Below the pieces are notes generated by a model that was given only the letters and a program-made list of their open reading frames with translations, searched no databases and was not told the DNA's origin. This document shows, piece by piece, positions 41,682 through 50,498 of a DNA stretch of 64,000 bases. Each line of letters begins with the position of its first letter. The stretch's first letter is position 1. A program made the position numbers and the translations under genes. This DNA comes from Sphingomonadaceae bacterium OTU29LAMAA1 (lineage in GTDB: Bacteria; Pseudomonadota; Alphaproteobacteria; Sphingomonadales; Sphingomonadaceae): the NCBI GenBank assembly GCA_024072375.1, contig CP099617.1, forward strand, positions 973,001 to 1,037,000, written 5' to 3'.

Positions 41682-42778
41682 GGCCGCTGCCGCGCCGCGG
41701 CAAGGCGTCCGATCGCATCGGGGGGCAGCACGGCATGGGCGTATCCCGCCTCCGCCACCGATCCGGGCATTCCCCACACCACCGAGCTTGCCTGATCCTG
41801 CACCACGACGCATCCCCCCGCCTCGTGCACCCGGCGGGCACCCTCGGCACCATCGCGTCCCATACCGCTCAGCACGACTGCGAGCATGCGCTTGCCGAAT
41901 ACCGACGCCATCGATGCGAACATCGGATCGACCGATGGCATGCACCCGCTGGCGCTCGCATCGGTGGCCAGCCGGATCGCCGACGATCCGTCCGCCAGCG
42001 CCACACAGCGCATGTGGGCATCACCGGGCGCCACGGCGATACGTCCGGGCCGCAGCCGCAGCCGATCGATCGCGACATCGCACGGTCGCCCGCTGAGCAC
42101 CGCAAGCTGCGCCGCGAAGTACGGCATGAACGATGCCGGCAGATGTTGCGTGATCAGGATCGGCAGCACGAAATCCGCTGGCAAGGCCCGCAGAAACTGG
42201 CTGAGCGCGTGGATGCCGCCGGTAGACGCGCCGATCGCCACGACGTCATATTCGTCGCGGCCGGAAAAGGTGCGCTGCAGCGGCGGCAACGCGGATTCGG
42301 CCGGAGCCTCTGCGATGTGCCGCGCCGGACGAGCGTCGGCGAGGTTGTCCAGCTTGTCGATCAGCGCTTCGCCGAAACGGGTCATCCGTTCGCCATTGGC
42401 CGGTTTGAACAGCGTGTCGGCCGCGCCCAGTGCCAGCGCCTGTACGGTCGTTGTCGCACCTTCGCTCGCCTGGCCGGATACGATCACGATCTTGGCGCCC
42501 TGCCCCGCAACGATCAGATCGGGCAACGCAGTCAGTCCGTCGACACCGGGCATCTGAACGTCCAGCAGCACCAACGCCACGCGCTCCCGCTCCAGAAACG
42601 CCAATGCTGCCCGTGCCGTGCTGACGCTGGCCGCCACCGTGAACCGACCGGTAGCAGCGATCAGCCGCTCCATCACCGCACGCGCAACCGCCGAATCATC
42701 GACGATCAGGACGCGCTGGAGTCCCACATCCGGCAATGCGACCGGATCGGGAAACAGTGGTTGCACGGCGAACGCCAC
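41678..42778 (-). CDS. cheB: protein-glutamate methylesterase CheB
   Basis: 366-residue two-domain enzyme: an N-terminal receiver (VLIVDDSAVARAVMERLI; phospho-Asp in LVLLDVQMPGVDG) and a C-terminal methylesterase with the Ser of IGASTGGIHAL, the His of ITQHLPASF and the Asp of LSGMGRDGAEG. Complete catalytic triad. 16 bp after cheY, coupled to cheR. Confidence 0.96.
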   Translation of the reverse strand: MAFAVQPLFPDPVALPDVGLQRVLIVDDSAVARAVMERLIAATGRFTVAASVSTARAALAFLERERVALVLLDVQMPGVDGLTALPDLIVAGQGAKIVIVSGQASEGATTTVQALALGAADTLFKPANGERMTRFGEALIDKLDNLADARPARHIAEAPAESALPPLQRTFSGRDEYDVVAIGASTGGIHALSQFLRALPADFVLPILITQHLPASFMPYFAAQLAVLSGRPCDVAIDRLRLRPGRIAVAPGDAHMRCVALADGSSAIRLATDASASGCMPSVDPMFASMASVFGKRMLAVVLSGMGRDGAEGARRVHEAGGCVVVQDQASSVVWGMPGSVAEAGYAHAVLPPDAIGRLAAARQRP

Positions 42779-42794
42779 GACCGGCTCCTCCGCC

Positions 42795-43160
42795 TCAGGC
42801 CATGCCGACGATCTGGAGTTTTGATTCCAGCGTGTCGCGGTCGAAAGGCTTCATCACATATTCGTCGGCCCCCGCCTCGATCGCGGCACGGATGTATGCC
42901 ATGCCGTTCTCGGTCGTGCAGAACACCACCTTGGGCCGCGACGGGATGTTCGAATCGCGGAGCGCTCGCAGGAAATCCATTCCGCTCATCACCGGCATGT
43001 TCCAGTCGAGCAGGATGACGTCGGGCGCCGATGCCAGACAGGCGTCGAGCGCCTCACGCCCGTCACAGGCTTCGGAAACCGTGAAGTCCAGCGTCTCCAG
43101 GATATGGCGGGCAACCTTGCGGATCACCTTGGAATCATCGACAACGAGGCAGGTCTTCAT
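42795..43160 (-). CDS. cheY: chemotaxis response regulator CheY
   Basis: 121-residue receiver. Acidic pocket VVDDSK, phospho-Asp in ILLDWNMPVMSG, Thr in FCTTENG and Lys in VMKPFDRDT. Should carry phosphate from CheA to the flagellar switch or to ChpT. Confidence 0.95.
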   Translation of the reverse strand: MKTCLVVDDSKVIRKVARHILETLDFTVSEACDGREALDACLASAPDVILLDWNMPVMSGMDFLRALRDSNIPSRPKVVFCTTENGMAYIRAAIEAGADEYVMKPFDRDTLESKLQIVGMA

Positions 43161-43225
43161 GGGATGGCCTTTTTACCAGCGGATAATCGCCGTTCGGACT
43201 ATGGCAGCGAAGGGTAAGCGTCGCG

Positions 43226-43651
43226 TTAAGCGGCGGCCGCCTGCTGCGGCACCAGTGCCGCAAGATCGACGATCAGCATCGGTTCGCCATCGCGTTCGAT
43301 CAGACCGGTGCCGACAGCCTGCCAGCCACGATCGAGCGCAAGACCGGATGACAGCGGCTGACGTTCGAACAGTGCGACGTCCTCCAGCGAATCGACCAGG
43401 ATCGCGTAATGGTGCCCGTCGACACGGGTGATCACCGCCCGCCGGGCCGATTCCGGGGTAGGCTCCAGTCCCAGCGCGGTGCCGGTGTCGATCACCGTCA
43501 CCACCCGGCTGCGCAATGCGACGAGCCCGCGAATCGCCGTTTCGGTACGCGGCACCTGAACCACCTCTGCGATGTCGACGACCGAATCGACCTGCGTCGT
43601 ATCGATGGCGACGCCGCGTCCGGCGAAATGCGCGATCAGGAACAGGTCCAT
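43226..43651 (-). CDS. cheW: chemotaxis adaptor CheW
   Basis: 141-residue CheW-fold coupling protein (FAGRGVAIDTTQVDSVVDIA, RGLVALRSRVVTVIDTGTAL, LVDSLEDVALFE). Starts by a TGATG overlap with cheA, so translation is coupled. The 74-bp gap to cheY contains no gene. Confidence 0.92.
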   Translation of the reverse strand: MDLFLIAHFAGRGVAIDTTQVDSVVDIAEVVQVPRTETAIRGLVALRSRVVTVIDTGTALGLEPTPESARRAVITRVDGHHYAILVDSLEDVALFERQPLSSGLALDRGWQAVGTGLIERDGEPMLIVDLAALVPQQAAAA

Positions 43652-45948
43652 CAGCGACCTCCCGTAGCTTGCGCCAGCGCATCGAGCAGCGCGGGTCGAT
43701 CGTATCGATAGATGCTGGCCACATCGCCGGTGATGGCGCTGCGCAGCCGGACGACCTTGCACGTGATGTCGTCCGCAACGCGGGCATCGTCCATCACCAG
43801 GGCGATGTCGGCGGGCGCAGATGCCGGCATCTGCGTCACACAGCGATAGCCCGACGCTTCCAGCATGGGACGCAGGAACGTCTCCATCCAGCCGCCGGAG
43901 TCCGTCTGCAACAGGCACACGCGCTCGCGTGAGGCCTGCCCCGCCTCACCGGCGAACAGGGCATGTGCGTCGAGCAGTTCGACCTGTTCGTTATCGATGA
44001 TCACCACGCCCGCGATCGGACCGGATACGCGTGCCGGGGCGATCTCCGCCGGCAGTTGCACGATCTCGATGGGTTCGTGGATCGCATAGGCGATCTCCGT
44101 CTGTCCATCGGTCAGGCGAAGCACCGGCACTTCCAGCCGGTCGCCGATCGCGGCGGCGGCATACAGCGGCACCAGGCTGCCCCCGATCGCAAGTCGCAGC
44201 TGACCCGCGGTGTGACGGATCGCATCCGTCGCCACCGGTTCGACGCGGTCGATCGCCGCCAGCGGCAGCACCCGGCGTTGCCCGTCGAGATCCTCGAACA
44301 ACAGGGCCGGCACGCTCGCCCGCTCCGCCTCGACCGTCTCGTCTTCCACCACCACAGTGCGATGGAAGCGCAGGCCCGCGACTGTCGCGATCCCCGATCC
44401 ATCGAGCAGCAGCATCGGCAATCCGGAATCGGGCAGCGTCTGGCCGGCGTAGACGCCGGTCGCCATCACCGCGGGCGCGGCCGGCTTGACCACGAGTTCC
44501 TCGGTGTCGATCACATGATCGATACCGAGCGCATATTCGCCCTCGCGCGTCGAGACGATCGCCAGCGTCCGTTCGCCGACCCCCTCGCCGCCAGCGTTGA
44601 TCCCCAGCAATCGACCCAGCGACACCAGCGGCAGGCGCCGACCGCGTACCGTTGCGACCTCCGCGTCGCCGACGATGTCGATCCGCACTGCCTCGCCACG
44701 AACGCGCAGGATTTCGTCGACCGACTGGCGGGCGATGGCGAACCGCTGCCCGCCGACGCCGACGACGATCGTCGACATGATGGACAAGGTCAGCGGCACG
44801 TAGATGACGATGGTCAGCCCCTTGCCCGCCTGATTGGTCAGGTGGATGCGGCCGCCGATGTGTTCGATGTTCGACCGGACCACGTCCATGCCGACGCCGC
44901 GGCCCGATATCGCCGTCACCGTGTCGCGGCTGGACAATCCGGCATGGAAGATCAGGTCCAGCCTGGCCGCGGCGTCCATCGCCGCCAGTTCGGCGTCGGT
45001 ATACAGCTTTTGCGCGCGCGCCTTCGCGACCAGGCGATCGACGTCGATCCCGCGACCGTCGTCGGCGATCTCCACGAGGATCTGGTTGCCCGACTGGCGT
45101 GCAGAGACCAGCAGATGGCCCGCCTCGCGCTTGCCGGCCGCCCTGCGATCCGCCGGCGCCTCTATCCCGTGATCGACCGCATTACGGATGATGTGGACCA
45201 GCGGATCGCGCATCAGCTCGATCATCTCGCGGTCCAGCTCGACGTCCGATCCGTCGATGCTCAGCGCCACCTGCTTGCCCAGTTCGCCCGCCGTATCGCG
45301 CACCATGCGCGGCAACGCGGAAAACAGCGCGTCGATCTTTTGCATGCGCGTCCGCGTTACCGTGTCGCGCATCTCCGCCACCGTCAGCGACAGCCGCTCC
45401 AGCGCCGCCTCGACCAGCGGATCGACCTGTTCGTCCCGCAGTCGACGTGCCAGCTCGTTGCGGGCCAGCACCATCTCCGACATGCCGCTCATCATCCGGT
45501 CGAGCAGGTCGACGTTCAGCCGTACCGACCGGCTGTTGGCGCGGGGATGACTGGCCGGTTGTGAAGGAGCCAGCGGCTGCGCATCCTCGGCCAGCGCCGC
45601 AATCAGCAGATCTTCGCTCGAATCATCCAGCGCCGCGCCCGAATCGATCGCCTCGACGATCTCGCCGATCCGGTCGACGATCGCGAGTACCGCATCGACC
45701 AGCGTCCTGCCGGGTACACGCTTGCCGTCGCGCACCGCCGCCAGCACGTCCTCCGCGGCGTGGCTCAGCCGCGCGAGGCGAGGCAGGTCCAGGAAACCGC
45801 AGCTACCCTTCACGGTATGGACGAAACGGAAGATGGCATCCAGCCGGGCACGATCGGTGGGATCGGCTTCCCACGCCACGATCTCTCCCGAAAGCGCCTC
45901 CAGCGTTTCGCGAGTCTCGGCAATGAATTCCTGTAACAGGTCGTCCAT
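43651..45948 (-). CDS. cheA: chemotaxis histidine kinase CheA (with extra CheW-like and C-terminal domains)
   Basis: 765-residue kinase. HPt domain with His44 (FRFVHTVKGSCGFLDLPRL), then only a short linker, so no CheY-binding P2 domain; dimerisation helices; ATP domain with the N box HIIRNAVDHGIEA and ADDGRGID, GRGVGMDVV; P5 CheW-like domain; a second CheW-like domain (about residues 555-665, PALLFEDLDGQRRVLPLAAI); and a ~90-residue C-terminal part (VCLLQTDSGGWMETFLRPML) that resembles a degenerate receiver without the full acidic pocket. Coupled to cheW. Confidence 0.93.
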   Translation of the reverse strand: MDDLLQEFIAETRETLEALSGEIVAWEADPTDRARLDAIFRFVHTVKGSCGFLDLPRLARLSHAAEDVLAAVRDGKRVPGRTLVDAVLAIVDRIGEIVEAIDSGAALDDSSEDLLIAALAEDAQPLAPSQPASHPRANSRSVRLNVDLLDRMMSGMSEMVLARNELARRLRDEQVDPLVEAALERLSLTVAEMRDTVTRTRMQKIDALFSALPRMVRDTAGELGKQVALSIDGSDVELDREMIELMRDPLVHIIRNAVDHGIEAPADRRAAGKREAGHLLVSARQSGNQILVEIADDGRGIDVDRLVAKARAQKLYTDAELAAMDAAARLDLIFHAGLSSRDTVTAISGRGVGMDVVRSNIEHIGGRIHLTNQAGKGLTIVIYVPLTLSIMSTIVVGVGGQRFAIARQSVDEILRVRGEAVRIDIVGDAEVATVRGRRLPLVSLGRLLGINAGGEGVGERTLAIVSTREGEYALGIDHVIDTEELVVKPAAPAVMATGVYAGQTLPDSGLPMLLLDGSGIATVAGLRFHRTVVVEDETVEAERASVPALLFEDLDGQRRVLPLAAIDRVEPVATDAIRHTAGQLRLAIGGSLVPLYAAAAIGDRLEVPVLRLTDGQTEIAYAIHEPIEIVQLPAEIAPARVSGPIAGVVIIDNEQVELLDAHALFAGEAGQASRERVCLLQTDSGGWMETFLRPMLEASGYRCVTQMPASAPADIALVMDDARVADDITCKVVRLRSAITGDVASIYRYDRPALLDALAQATGGR

Positions 45949-46037
45949 GGGCCCCCGGAGATTACCGGCGGGTCATGGCCGATGAGGGGTTAAAGGGACG
46001 TTTACTCCCGTCCCGCCCTCGCCTCGCGAGACGTATC

Positions 46038-46682
46038 CTATCCGGCGTTGAACACCGCGCCGAGGATCATCACGTCCGCCGCCGGCTCGCTCACCTGCAC
46101 CGCACCGCCAGCCTCCGCCACCAGCGTATGCACCAGATACGCCGCCGCCGCCCTTGGCGTGACGCCGCCCTCCTGCTCGCCGTGCGTCAGCGTGTTGCGC
46201 AGTTCGCCGTCCAGGATGATGCGTGGCCCCTCGATCTTGACGACGATTTCCAGCTGCCCGCCATTCTCCTCTCCGCCGACATCCAGCGTGCCGCCGCGCA
46301 CCAGTGCCTCGCTGGCGATCAGCGTCAGGTTCAGCATCACCTTCAGCGCGGTTTTCGGCAGGGTTTCCGCCTCGACCCACCAGTTGAACGTCGTCCGTTT
46401 GTTGTCGACCAGCAGCCCCTCGATCGCCGTCTTCGCCTCGCGGCTGTCGACCTGCTCGCCGAAGCCGCCCGCGGCGCCGAACGCCAGGCGGAAGAACTTT
46501 AGCTTGTTCGCCGACGCCCGCGCGCTTTCGCTGAGCAGCTGGAACACGCGCGCGCGCATCTCGGGATCGTTCTCGTCACCAAGCAATTCCAGCCCGTTGT
46601 TGAGCGCGCCGACCGGCGACAGCAGGTCATGACATAACCGCGAGCACAACAAACTGGCGAAATCGACCGGGCTGACGGACAT
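46038..46682 (-). CDS. chpT: histidine phosphotransferase ChpT
   Basis: 214-residue dimeric phosphotransferase of alphaproteobacteria, with the phospho-acceptor His in LCSRLCHDLLSPVGALNNGL and a degenerate ATP-binding-like C-terminal domain. In Caulobacter ChpT relays phosphate from CckA to CtrA and CpdR. Here it lies directly upstream of cheA on the same strand (89 bp), an unusual and informative neighbour. Confidence 0.92.
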   Translation of the reverse strand: MSVSPVDFASLLCSRLCHDLLSPVGALNNGLELLGDENDPEMRARVFQLLSESARASANKLKFFRLAFGAAGGFGEQVDSREAKTAIEGLLVDNKRTTFNWWVEAETLPKTALKVMLNLTLIASEALVRGGTLDVGGEENGGQLEIVVKIEGPRIILDGELRNTLTHGEQEGGVTPRAAAAYLVHTLVAEAGGAVQVSEPAADVMILGAVFNAG

Positions 46683-46779
46683 TCTGATCCCCTGAATCCT
46701 GTCGCTTCTGTGGCGGACGCGACTCGCGGTGGCAAGCGAACACGGCTGCCCCGATCGTTTCCCTTGTTGTGGCGCCGGG

Positions 46780-47193
46780 TCAGGGCGCCGGGATCATCGT
46801 CACCGGATCGAACCGCCCCTCGACCGTCCCGTCGTCCACCGCACGCCAGCATCGCACCTCGCCCGCCCCTGCGATCAGCCATAAAGTACCATCGGCGAGC
46901 GCGTGCGCGGCATCGCGCGGCGACGGCATCGGCACGCCGCCGGGATGCGAATGATAATGTCCGAGTATGCGCGGCCCGCCTTCCCGGGCACGCCGGTGTG
47001 CCGCGATCAGCGCCACGGGATCGATCTCGAACCATCGCGACGGATCGGCGGCGACGTTTCGGCACGGTTGCACCGCCGTGACTGCCCCCTCGCTCCCGAA
47101 CAGCAGCCCGCATATCTCCACCATCGGCGAGGTTGCCGCGTCGTGCAGGATTCGATCGATCAGGTCGCTTGCAATCGTCACCGTCATGCCCAC
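46780..47193 (-). CDS. JAB/JAMM (Mov34/MPN/PAD-1) metallopeptidase-like protein
   Basis: 137-residue protein with a complete JAMM zinc motif: EICGLLFG with the catalytic Glu, then GHYHSHPGGVPMPSPRDAAH. Related bacterial proteins cleave C-terminal extensions from ubiquitin-like sulfur carriers. Substrate here is not known. Starts at 47193 or 47187; divergent from rluD. Confidence 0.87.
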   Translation of the reverse strand: MGMTVTIASDLIDRILHDAATSPMVEICGLLFGSEGAVTAVQPCRNVAADPSRWFEIDPVALIAAHRRAREGGPRILGHYHSHPGGVPMPSPRDAAHALADGTLWLIAGAGEVRCWRAVDDGTVEGRFDPVTMIPAP

Positions 47194-47204
47194 ATCCGTA
47201 GGAC

Positions 47205-48152
47205 ATGGACCGGGGGGTTTCCATCATCGAGGCGACCATCGCCACCACGGCCGACGGCTGGCGGCTCGACCGTGCGCTGGCCGACGCGGTGCCGACCTTG
47301 TCGCGCGAACGACTGAAGGTGCTGATCGCCAGCGGCGCGGTGACGCGCGACGGCCAGATGGTGCGCGATCCCGCCAAGCGCGCCGCGGCCGGCGATCGCC
47401 TGTCGGTCATCGTCCCGCTGCCGACTTTGCCGCACAACGAGGCGCAGGATATCCCGCTGGTCGTCGCCTATGAGGACGAACATCTGATCGTCATCGACAA
47501 GCCTGCCGGCCTCGTCGTGCATCCCGCCGCCGGCAATCTGGACGGTACGCTCGTCAACGCGTTGCTCCACCATTGCGACGGCAGCCTGTCGGGCATCGGC
47601 GGCGTCGCGCGCCCCGGTATCGTCCATCGCATCGACAAGGACACGTCGGGGCTGATGGTGGCCGCCAAGACGGACCGCGCGCACGAGGGGCTGGCTCGCC
47701 AGTTTCACGATCACAGCATCGACCGCCGCTATCGCGCGATCGTCGGGGGCTTGCCCCGCCCGTCCGAAGGCAAGGTCGATGCGCCGCTCGCGCGCTCCGC
47801 CACCAATCGCAAGAAGATCGCGATCGTGCAGGGCGGCAAACGTGCGGTGACGCATTTCCGCACGATGCAGACGCTGCGCGATGCGGCATTGGTGGAATGC
47901 CGGCTGGAGACGGGGCGGACCCATCAGGTGCGTGTCCATATGGCCTCGATCGGTCATGCCTTGCTGGGCGACCCGGTTTATGGTAGAACAAAGGGTGCTC
48001 AAAAAGCGCTGCTCGAAACCCTGGGTTTCCGTCGGCAGGCCTTGCATGCCGCGCATCTGGGGTTCATTCATCCGGTGAAAAGCACCGCTTTGGCGTTCGA
48101 TAGCGATATGCCTGCTGACATGCAGGAACTGTTCAGCGAGCTTCACGTATAG
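47205..48152 (+). CDS. rluD: 23S rRNA pseudouridine synthase, RluA/RluD family
   Basis: 315-residue pseudouridine synthase with an N-terminal S4 domain (RLDRALADAVPTLSRERLKV) and the catalytic Asp in HRIDKDTSGLMVAAK, plus YRAIVGG and the GRTHQVRVH signature. The conserved site of RluD is helix 69 of 23S rRNA; substrate assignment follows the family. ATG at 47205, 11 bp from the divergent JAMM gene. Confidence 0.92.
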   Translation: MDRGVSIIEATIATTADGWRLDRALADAVPTLSRERLKVLIASGAVTRDGQMVRDPAKRAAAGDRLSVIVPLPTLPHNEAQDIPLVVAYEDEHLIVIDKPAGLVVHPAAGNLDGTLVNALLHHCDGSLSGIGGVARPGIVHRIDKDTSGLMVAAKTDRAHEGLARQFHDHSIDRRYRAIVGGLPRPSEGKVDAPLARSATNRKKIAIVQGGKRAVTHFRTMQTLRDAALVECRLETGRTHQVRVHMASIGHALLGDPVYGRTKGAQKALLETLGFRRQALHAAHLGFIHPVKSTALAFDSDMPADMQELFSELHV

Positions 48153-48214
48153 GTTCGAGCCGTTCGTCGCCGCAGTGCGGGACGATACGCCTCCGCAGAA
48201 AGGGAGATCAGATC

Positions 48215-49120
48215 ATGGCAGCCCGCAGCAACGTCCCCGCGACGATTCCTGCCCTCGGCGGGGAGCAGAGCCTCAACCGCTACCTGTCCGAGATCAAGAA
48301 ATTTCCCATTCTTGCTCCCGAGCAGGAATTCATGCTCGCCAAGCGCTTTCAGGAGCATGGCGACACCGATGCGGCGGCGCAGCTCGTCACGTCGCACCTC
48401 CGCCTCGTGGCGAAGATCGCGATGGGGTATCGCGGATACGGCCTGCCGACGTCCGAGCTGATCAGCGAGGGCAACATCGGCCTGATGCAGGGCGTCAAGA
48501 AGTTCGAGCCCGATCGTGGCTTCCGCCTCGCCACCTATGCGATGTGGTGGATCCGCGCCTCGATACAGGAATATATCCTGCGGTCGTGGAGCCTCGTGAA
48601 AATGGGGACCACCGCGGCGCAGAAGAAGTTGTTCTTCAACCTGCGCCGGATGAAGTCGAAGCTCGACGCGTTCGAGGACGGCGATTTGAAGCCTGAGCAT
48701 ATCACCAAGATCGCCACCGATCTGGGTGTTGCCGAAAGCGACGTCGTGTCGATGAACCGTCGCATGGCGATGGGCGGCGACACCTCGCTCAACGTCTCGA
48801 TGCGCGAGGATGGCGAGGGCCAGTGGCAGGATTGGCTGCAGGACGACGCGCCGTTGCAGGACACCGTCGTCGCCGAAGCGCAGGAGGCGGATGTCCGCCA
48901 CGGCATGTTGGTGTCGGCCATGGATGATCTCAACGATCGCGAGAAGCATATCCTTACCGAGCGCCGGCTGACCGACGATCCAAAGACGCTCGAGGAGCTG
49001 AGCCAGGTGTATGGCGTGTCACGCGAGCGCGTCCGCCAGATCGAAGTGCGGGCGTTCGAGAAGCTGCAAAAGGCGATGATGCGTATCGCCGGCGAAAAGC
49101 GGCTACTCGCGGCGGCGTAA
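48215..49120 (+). CDS. rpoH: RNA polymerase sigma-32 factor RpoH
   Basis: 301-residue heat-shock sigma factor. Region 2 (ISEGNIGLMQGVKKFEPDRG, ATYAMWWIRASIQEYILRSW), the RpoH box AAQKKLFFNLRRMKS, and the region 4 helix-turn-helix (SQVYGVSRERVRQIEVRAFE). AAGGGAG ribosome site. It is followed by one base by the amine oxidase gene, so the two may be co-transcribed. Confidence 0.97.
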   Translation: MAARSNVPATIPALGGEQSLNRYLSEIKKFPILAPEQEFMLAKRFQEHGDTDAAAQLVTSHLRLVAKIAMGYRGYGLPTSELISEGNIGLMQGVKKFEPDRGFRLATYAMWWIRASIQEYILRSWSLVKMGTTAAQKKLFFNLRRMKSKLDAFEDGDLKPEHITKIATDLGVAESDVVSMNRRMAMGGDTSLNVSMREDGEGQWQDWLQDDAPLQDTVVAEAQEADVRHGMLVSAMDDLNDREKHILTERRLTDDPKTLEELSQVYGVSRERVRQIEVRAFEKLQKAMMRIAGEKRLLAAA

Positions 49121-49121
49121 G

Positions 49122-50489
49122 ATGGTCGGCACCGTCGTCATCGGCGGCGGTGCGGCCGGGATCGCTGCGGCGCGCCGTTTGCAGGATGCCGGTGAGGATG
49201 TGCTTCTGGTCGAGGCGGGGGACCGGCTCGGCGGACGGGCGTATAGTGTCAGGCTCCAGAGCCTGTTCAATATTTGCGGCAAACCCGCGCATGGCCCGGA
49301 GTCTGCGTCACGGTCGGCGGAAGAGCAGGAGGCTCGAGCGGCCCCCTTGGGGACCGGTCGACCTGACAACATGTCCGGGGCGACGAAAGATGTTCGGCCC
49401 TGGGAGCCGACCATCGATCTCGGCTGTGGCTGGCTGCACTCCGCCGATCGCAATCCGTGGACCGCCATTGCCGAACGCGACGGCTTCGTGATCGATCGAT
49501 CATGCCCCAATTGGGGTGTCCAGTGGAACGACCTGCATTTCCCACCCGACGAGAAGCGGGCCTCCACTGCGGCGTATCAGCGCTGGCATGACGCCGCGCT
49601 CGCCGCGCTGGATGGCCCCGACCAGCCACTCTCCGCTTTCGTCGCCGCAGACGATCCATGGCGTCCGATGATCGAAGCCATCTCCGGTTACGCCAATGGC
49701 GCGCCGCTCGATCAGGTCTCGTTGCACGACTGGGCCGCGTATGAGGATGCCGCGACGGACGACAACTGGGCGTTGCCCGCCGGCTATGGGACCCTCATCC
49801 TCCACCATGCCGTCGGCGTCCCGATACGTCTGAACACGCCCGTGACCCGCATCGATCACTCCGGGCACACGCTTCGCATCGAGACCCTCACCGGCACGAT
49901 CGAAGCCGATCGCATCATCCTCGCCATTCCGACCACGGCATATGCCGCAATCGCGTTCGACCCGCCGCTCCCCGCCAAACAGGATGCAGCTGCCGCCCTT
50001 CCGCTCGGCCTTGCGGACAAGGTATTCTTCGCGGTGGACGATCCGGCATGGCCGGCGAACGCTCACCTCGTGGGAAATCCGCACGCTTCCTGCACGGCGA
50101 GTCACCGCCTCTCCCCTTTCGGCTTGCCGATCATCGAAAGCTTCTTCGGAGGCGCCTGTGCCGAAGCGATGCCGGACGCCAACGCAGCTACCGACTTTGC
50201 GAAGGAAGAACTGATCGGCCTGCTCGGCAGCGGCTGGCGCGATCGCCTGACCCCGCTGGCGGCTACCCATTGGCGCACGACACCGTTCATCCATGGCAGC
50301 TACAGCCACGCCCGGATCGGGCATGCAGGCGCACGCGCAGCGCTCGCCACACCGGTGGACGATCGCCTGTTCTTTGCCGGCGAAGCCTGCTCCTCGACCG
50401 ACTTCTCCACTGCGCACGGTGCCTGTCGCACCGGCATCGACGCCGCCGAAGCGATCCTGGGCTTGCTGCCGACCGCTGCCGCCCCCTAG
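49122..50489 (+). CDS. FAD-dependent amine oxidase with an in-frame insertion
   Basis: 455-residue flavin amine oxidase/protoporphyrinogen-oxidase fold. FAD motif VVIGGGAAGIAAARRLQDAG, GDRLGGRAYSV, then DLGCGWLHSADRNPW, and the closing LFFAGEACSSTDFSTAHGA. Between GGRAYSV and IDLGCGWLH lie about 54 residues (positions about 43-97) not expected in the family, encoded by 49248-49411, a segment with inverted terminal repeats. The frame stays open, so the protein may still work. Substrate unknown. Confidence 0.85.
   Translation: MVGTVVIGGGAAGIAAARRLQDAGEDVLLVEAGDRLGGRAYSVRLQSLFNICGKPAHGPESASRSAEEQEARAAPLGTGRPDNMSGATKDVRPWEPTIDLGCGWLHSADRNPWTAIAERDGFVIDRSCPNWGVQWNDLHFPPDEKRASTAAYQRWHDAALAALDGPDQPLSAFVAADDPWRPMIEAISGYANGAPLDQVSLHDWAAYEDAATDDNWALPAGYGTLILHHAVGVPIRLNTPVTRIDHSGHTLRIETLTGTIEADRIILAIPTTAYAAIAFDPPLPAKQDAAAALPLGLADKVFFAVDDPAWPANAHLVGNPHASCTASHRLSPFGLPIIESFFGGACAEAMPDANAATDFAKEELIGLLGSGWRDRLTPLAATHWRTTPFIHGSYSHARIGHAGARAALATPVDDRLFFAGEACSSTDFSTAHGACRTGIDAAEAILGLLPTAAAP
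49248..49411. mobile_element. palindromic element inserted in frame in the amine oxidase gene
   Basis: Segment of about 164 bp with imperfect inverted ends GTCAGGCTCCAG (49248-49259) and CTGGGAGCCGAC (49400-49411), and an inner perfect hairpin CAGGCTC-CA-GAGCCTG near its left end. It interrupts the conserved FAD-binding N-terminus without a stop and translates to residues of unusual composition. This recalls palindromic in-frame insertions (RPE-like elements). No other copy is seen in the window. Confidence 0.5.
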
Positions 50490-50498
50490 AAGCCGGCG

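Noticed and set aside
43963..45564. 533-codon frame antisense to cheA
   Set aside because: Opposite a complete cheA; composition is that of a shadow frame.
49122..50489. Frameshift or pseudogene in the amine oxidase
   Set aside because: The frame is open throughout and motifs on both sides of the insertion are intact.
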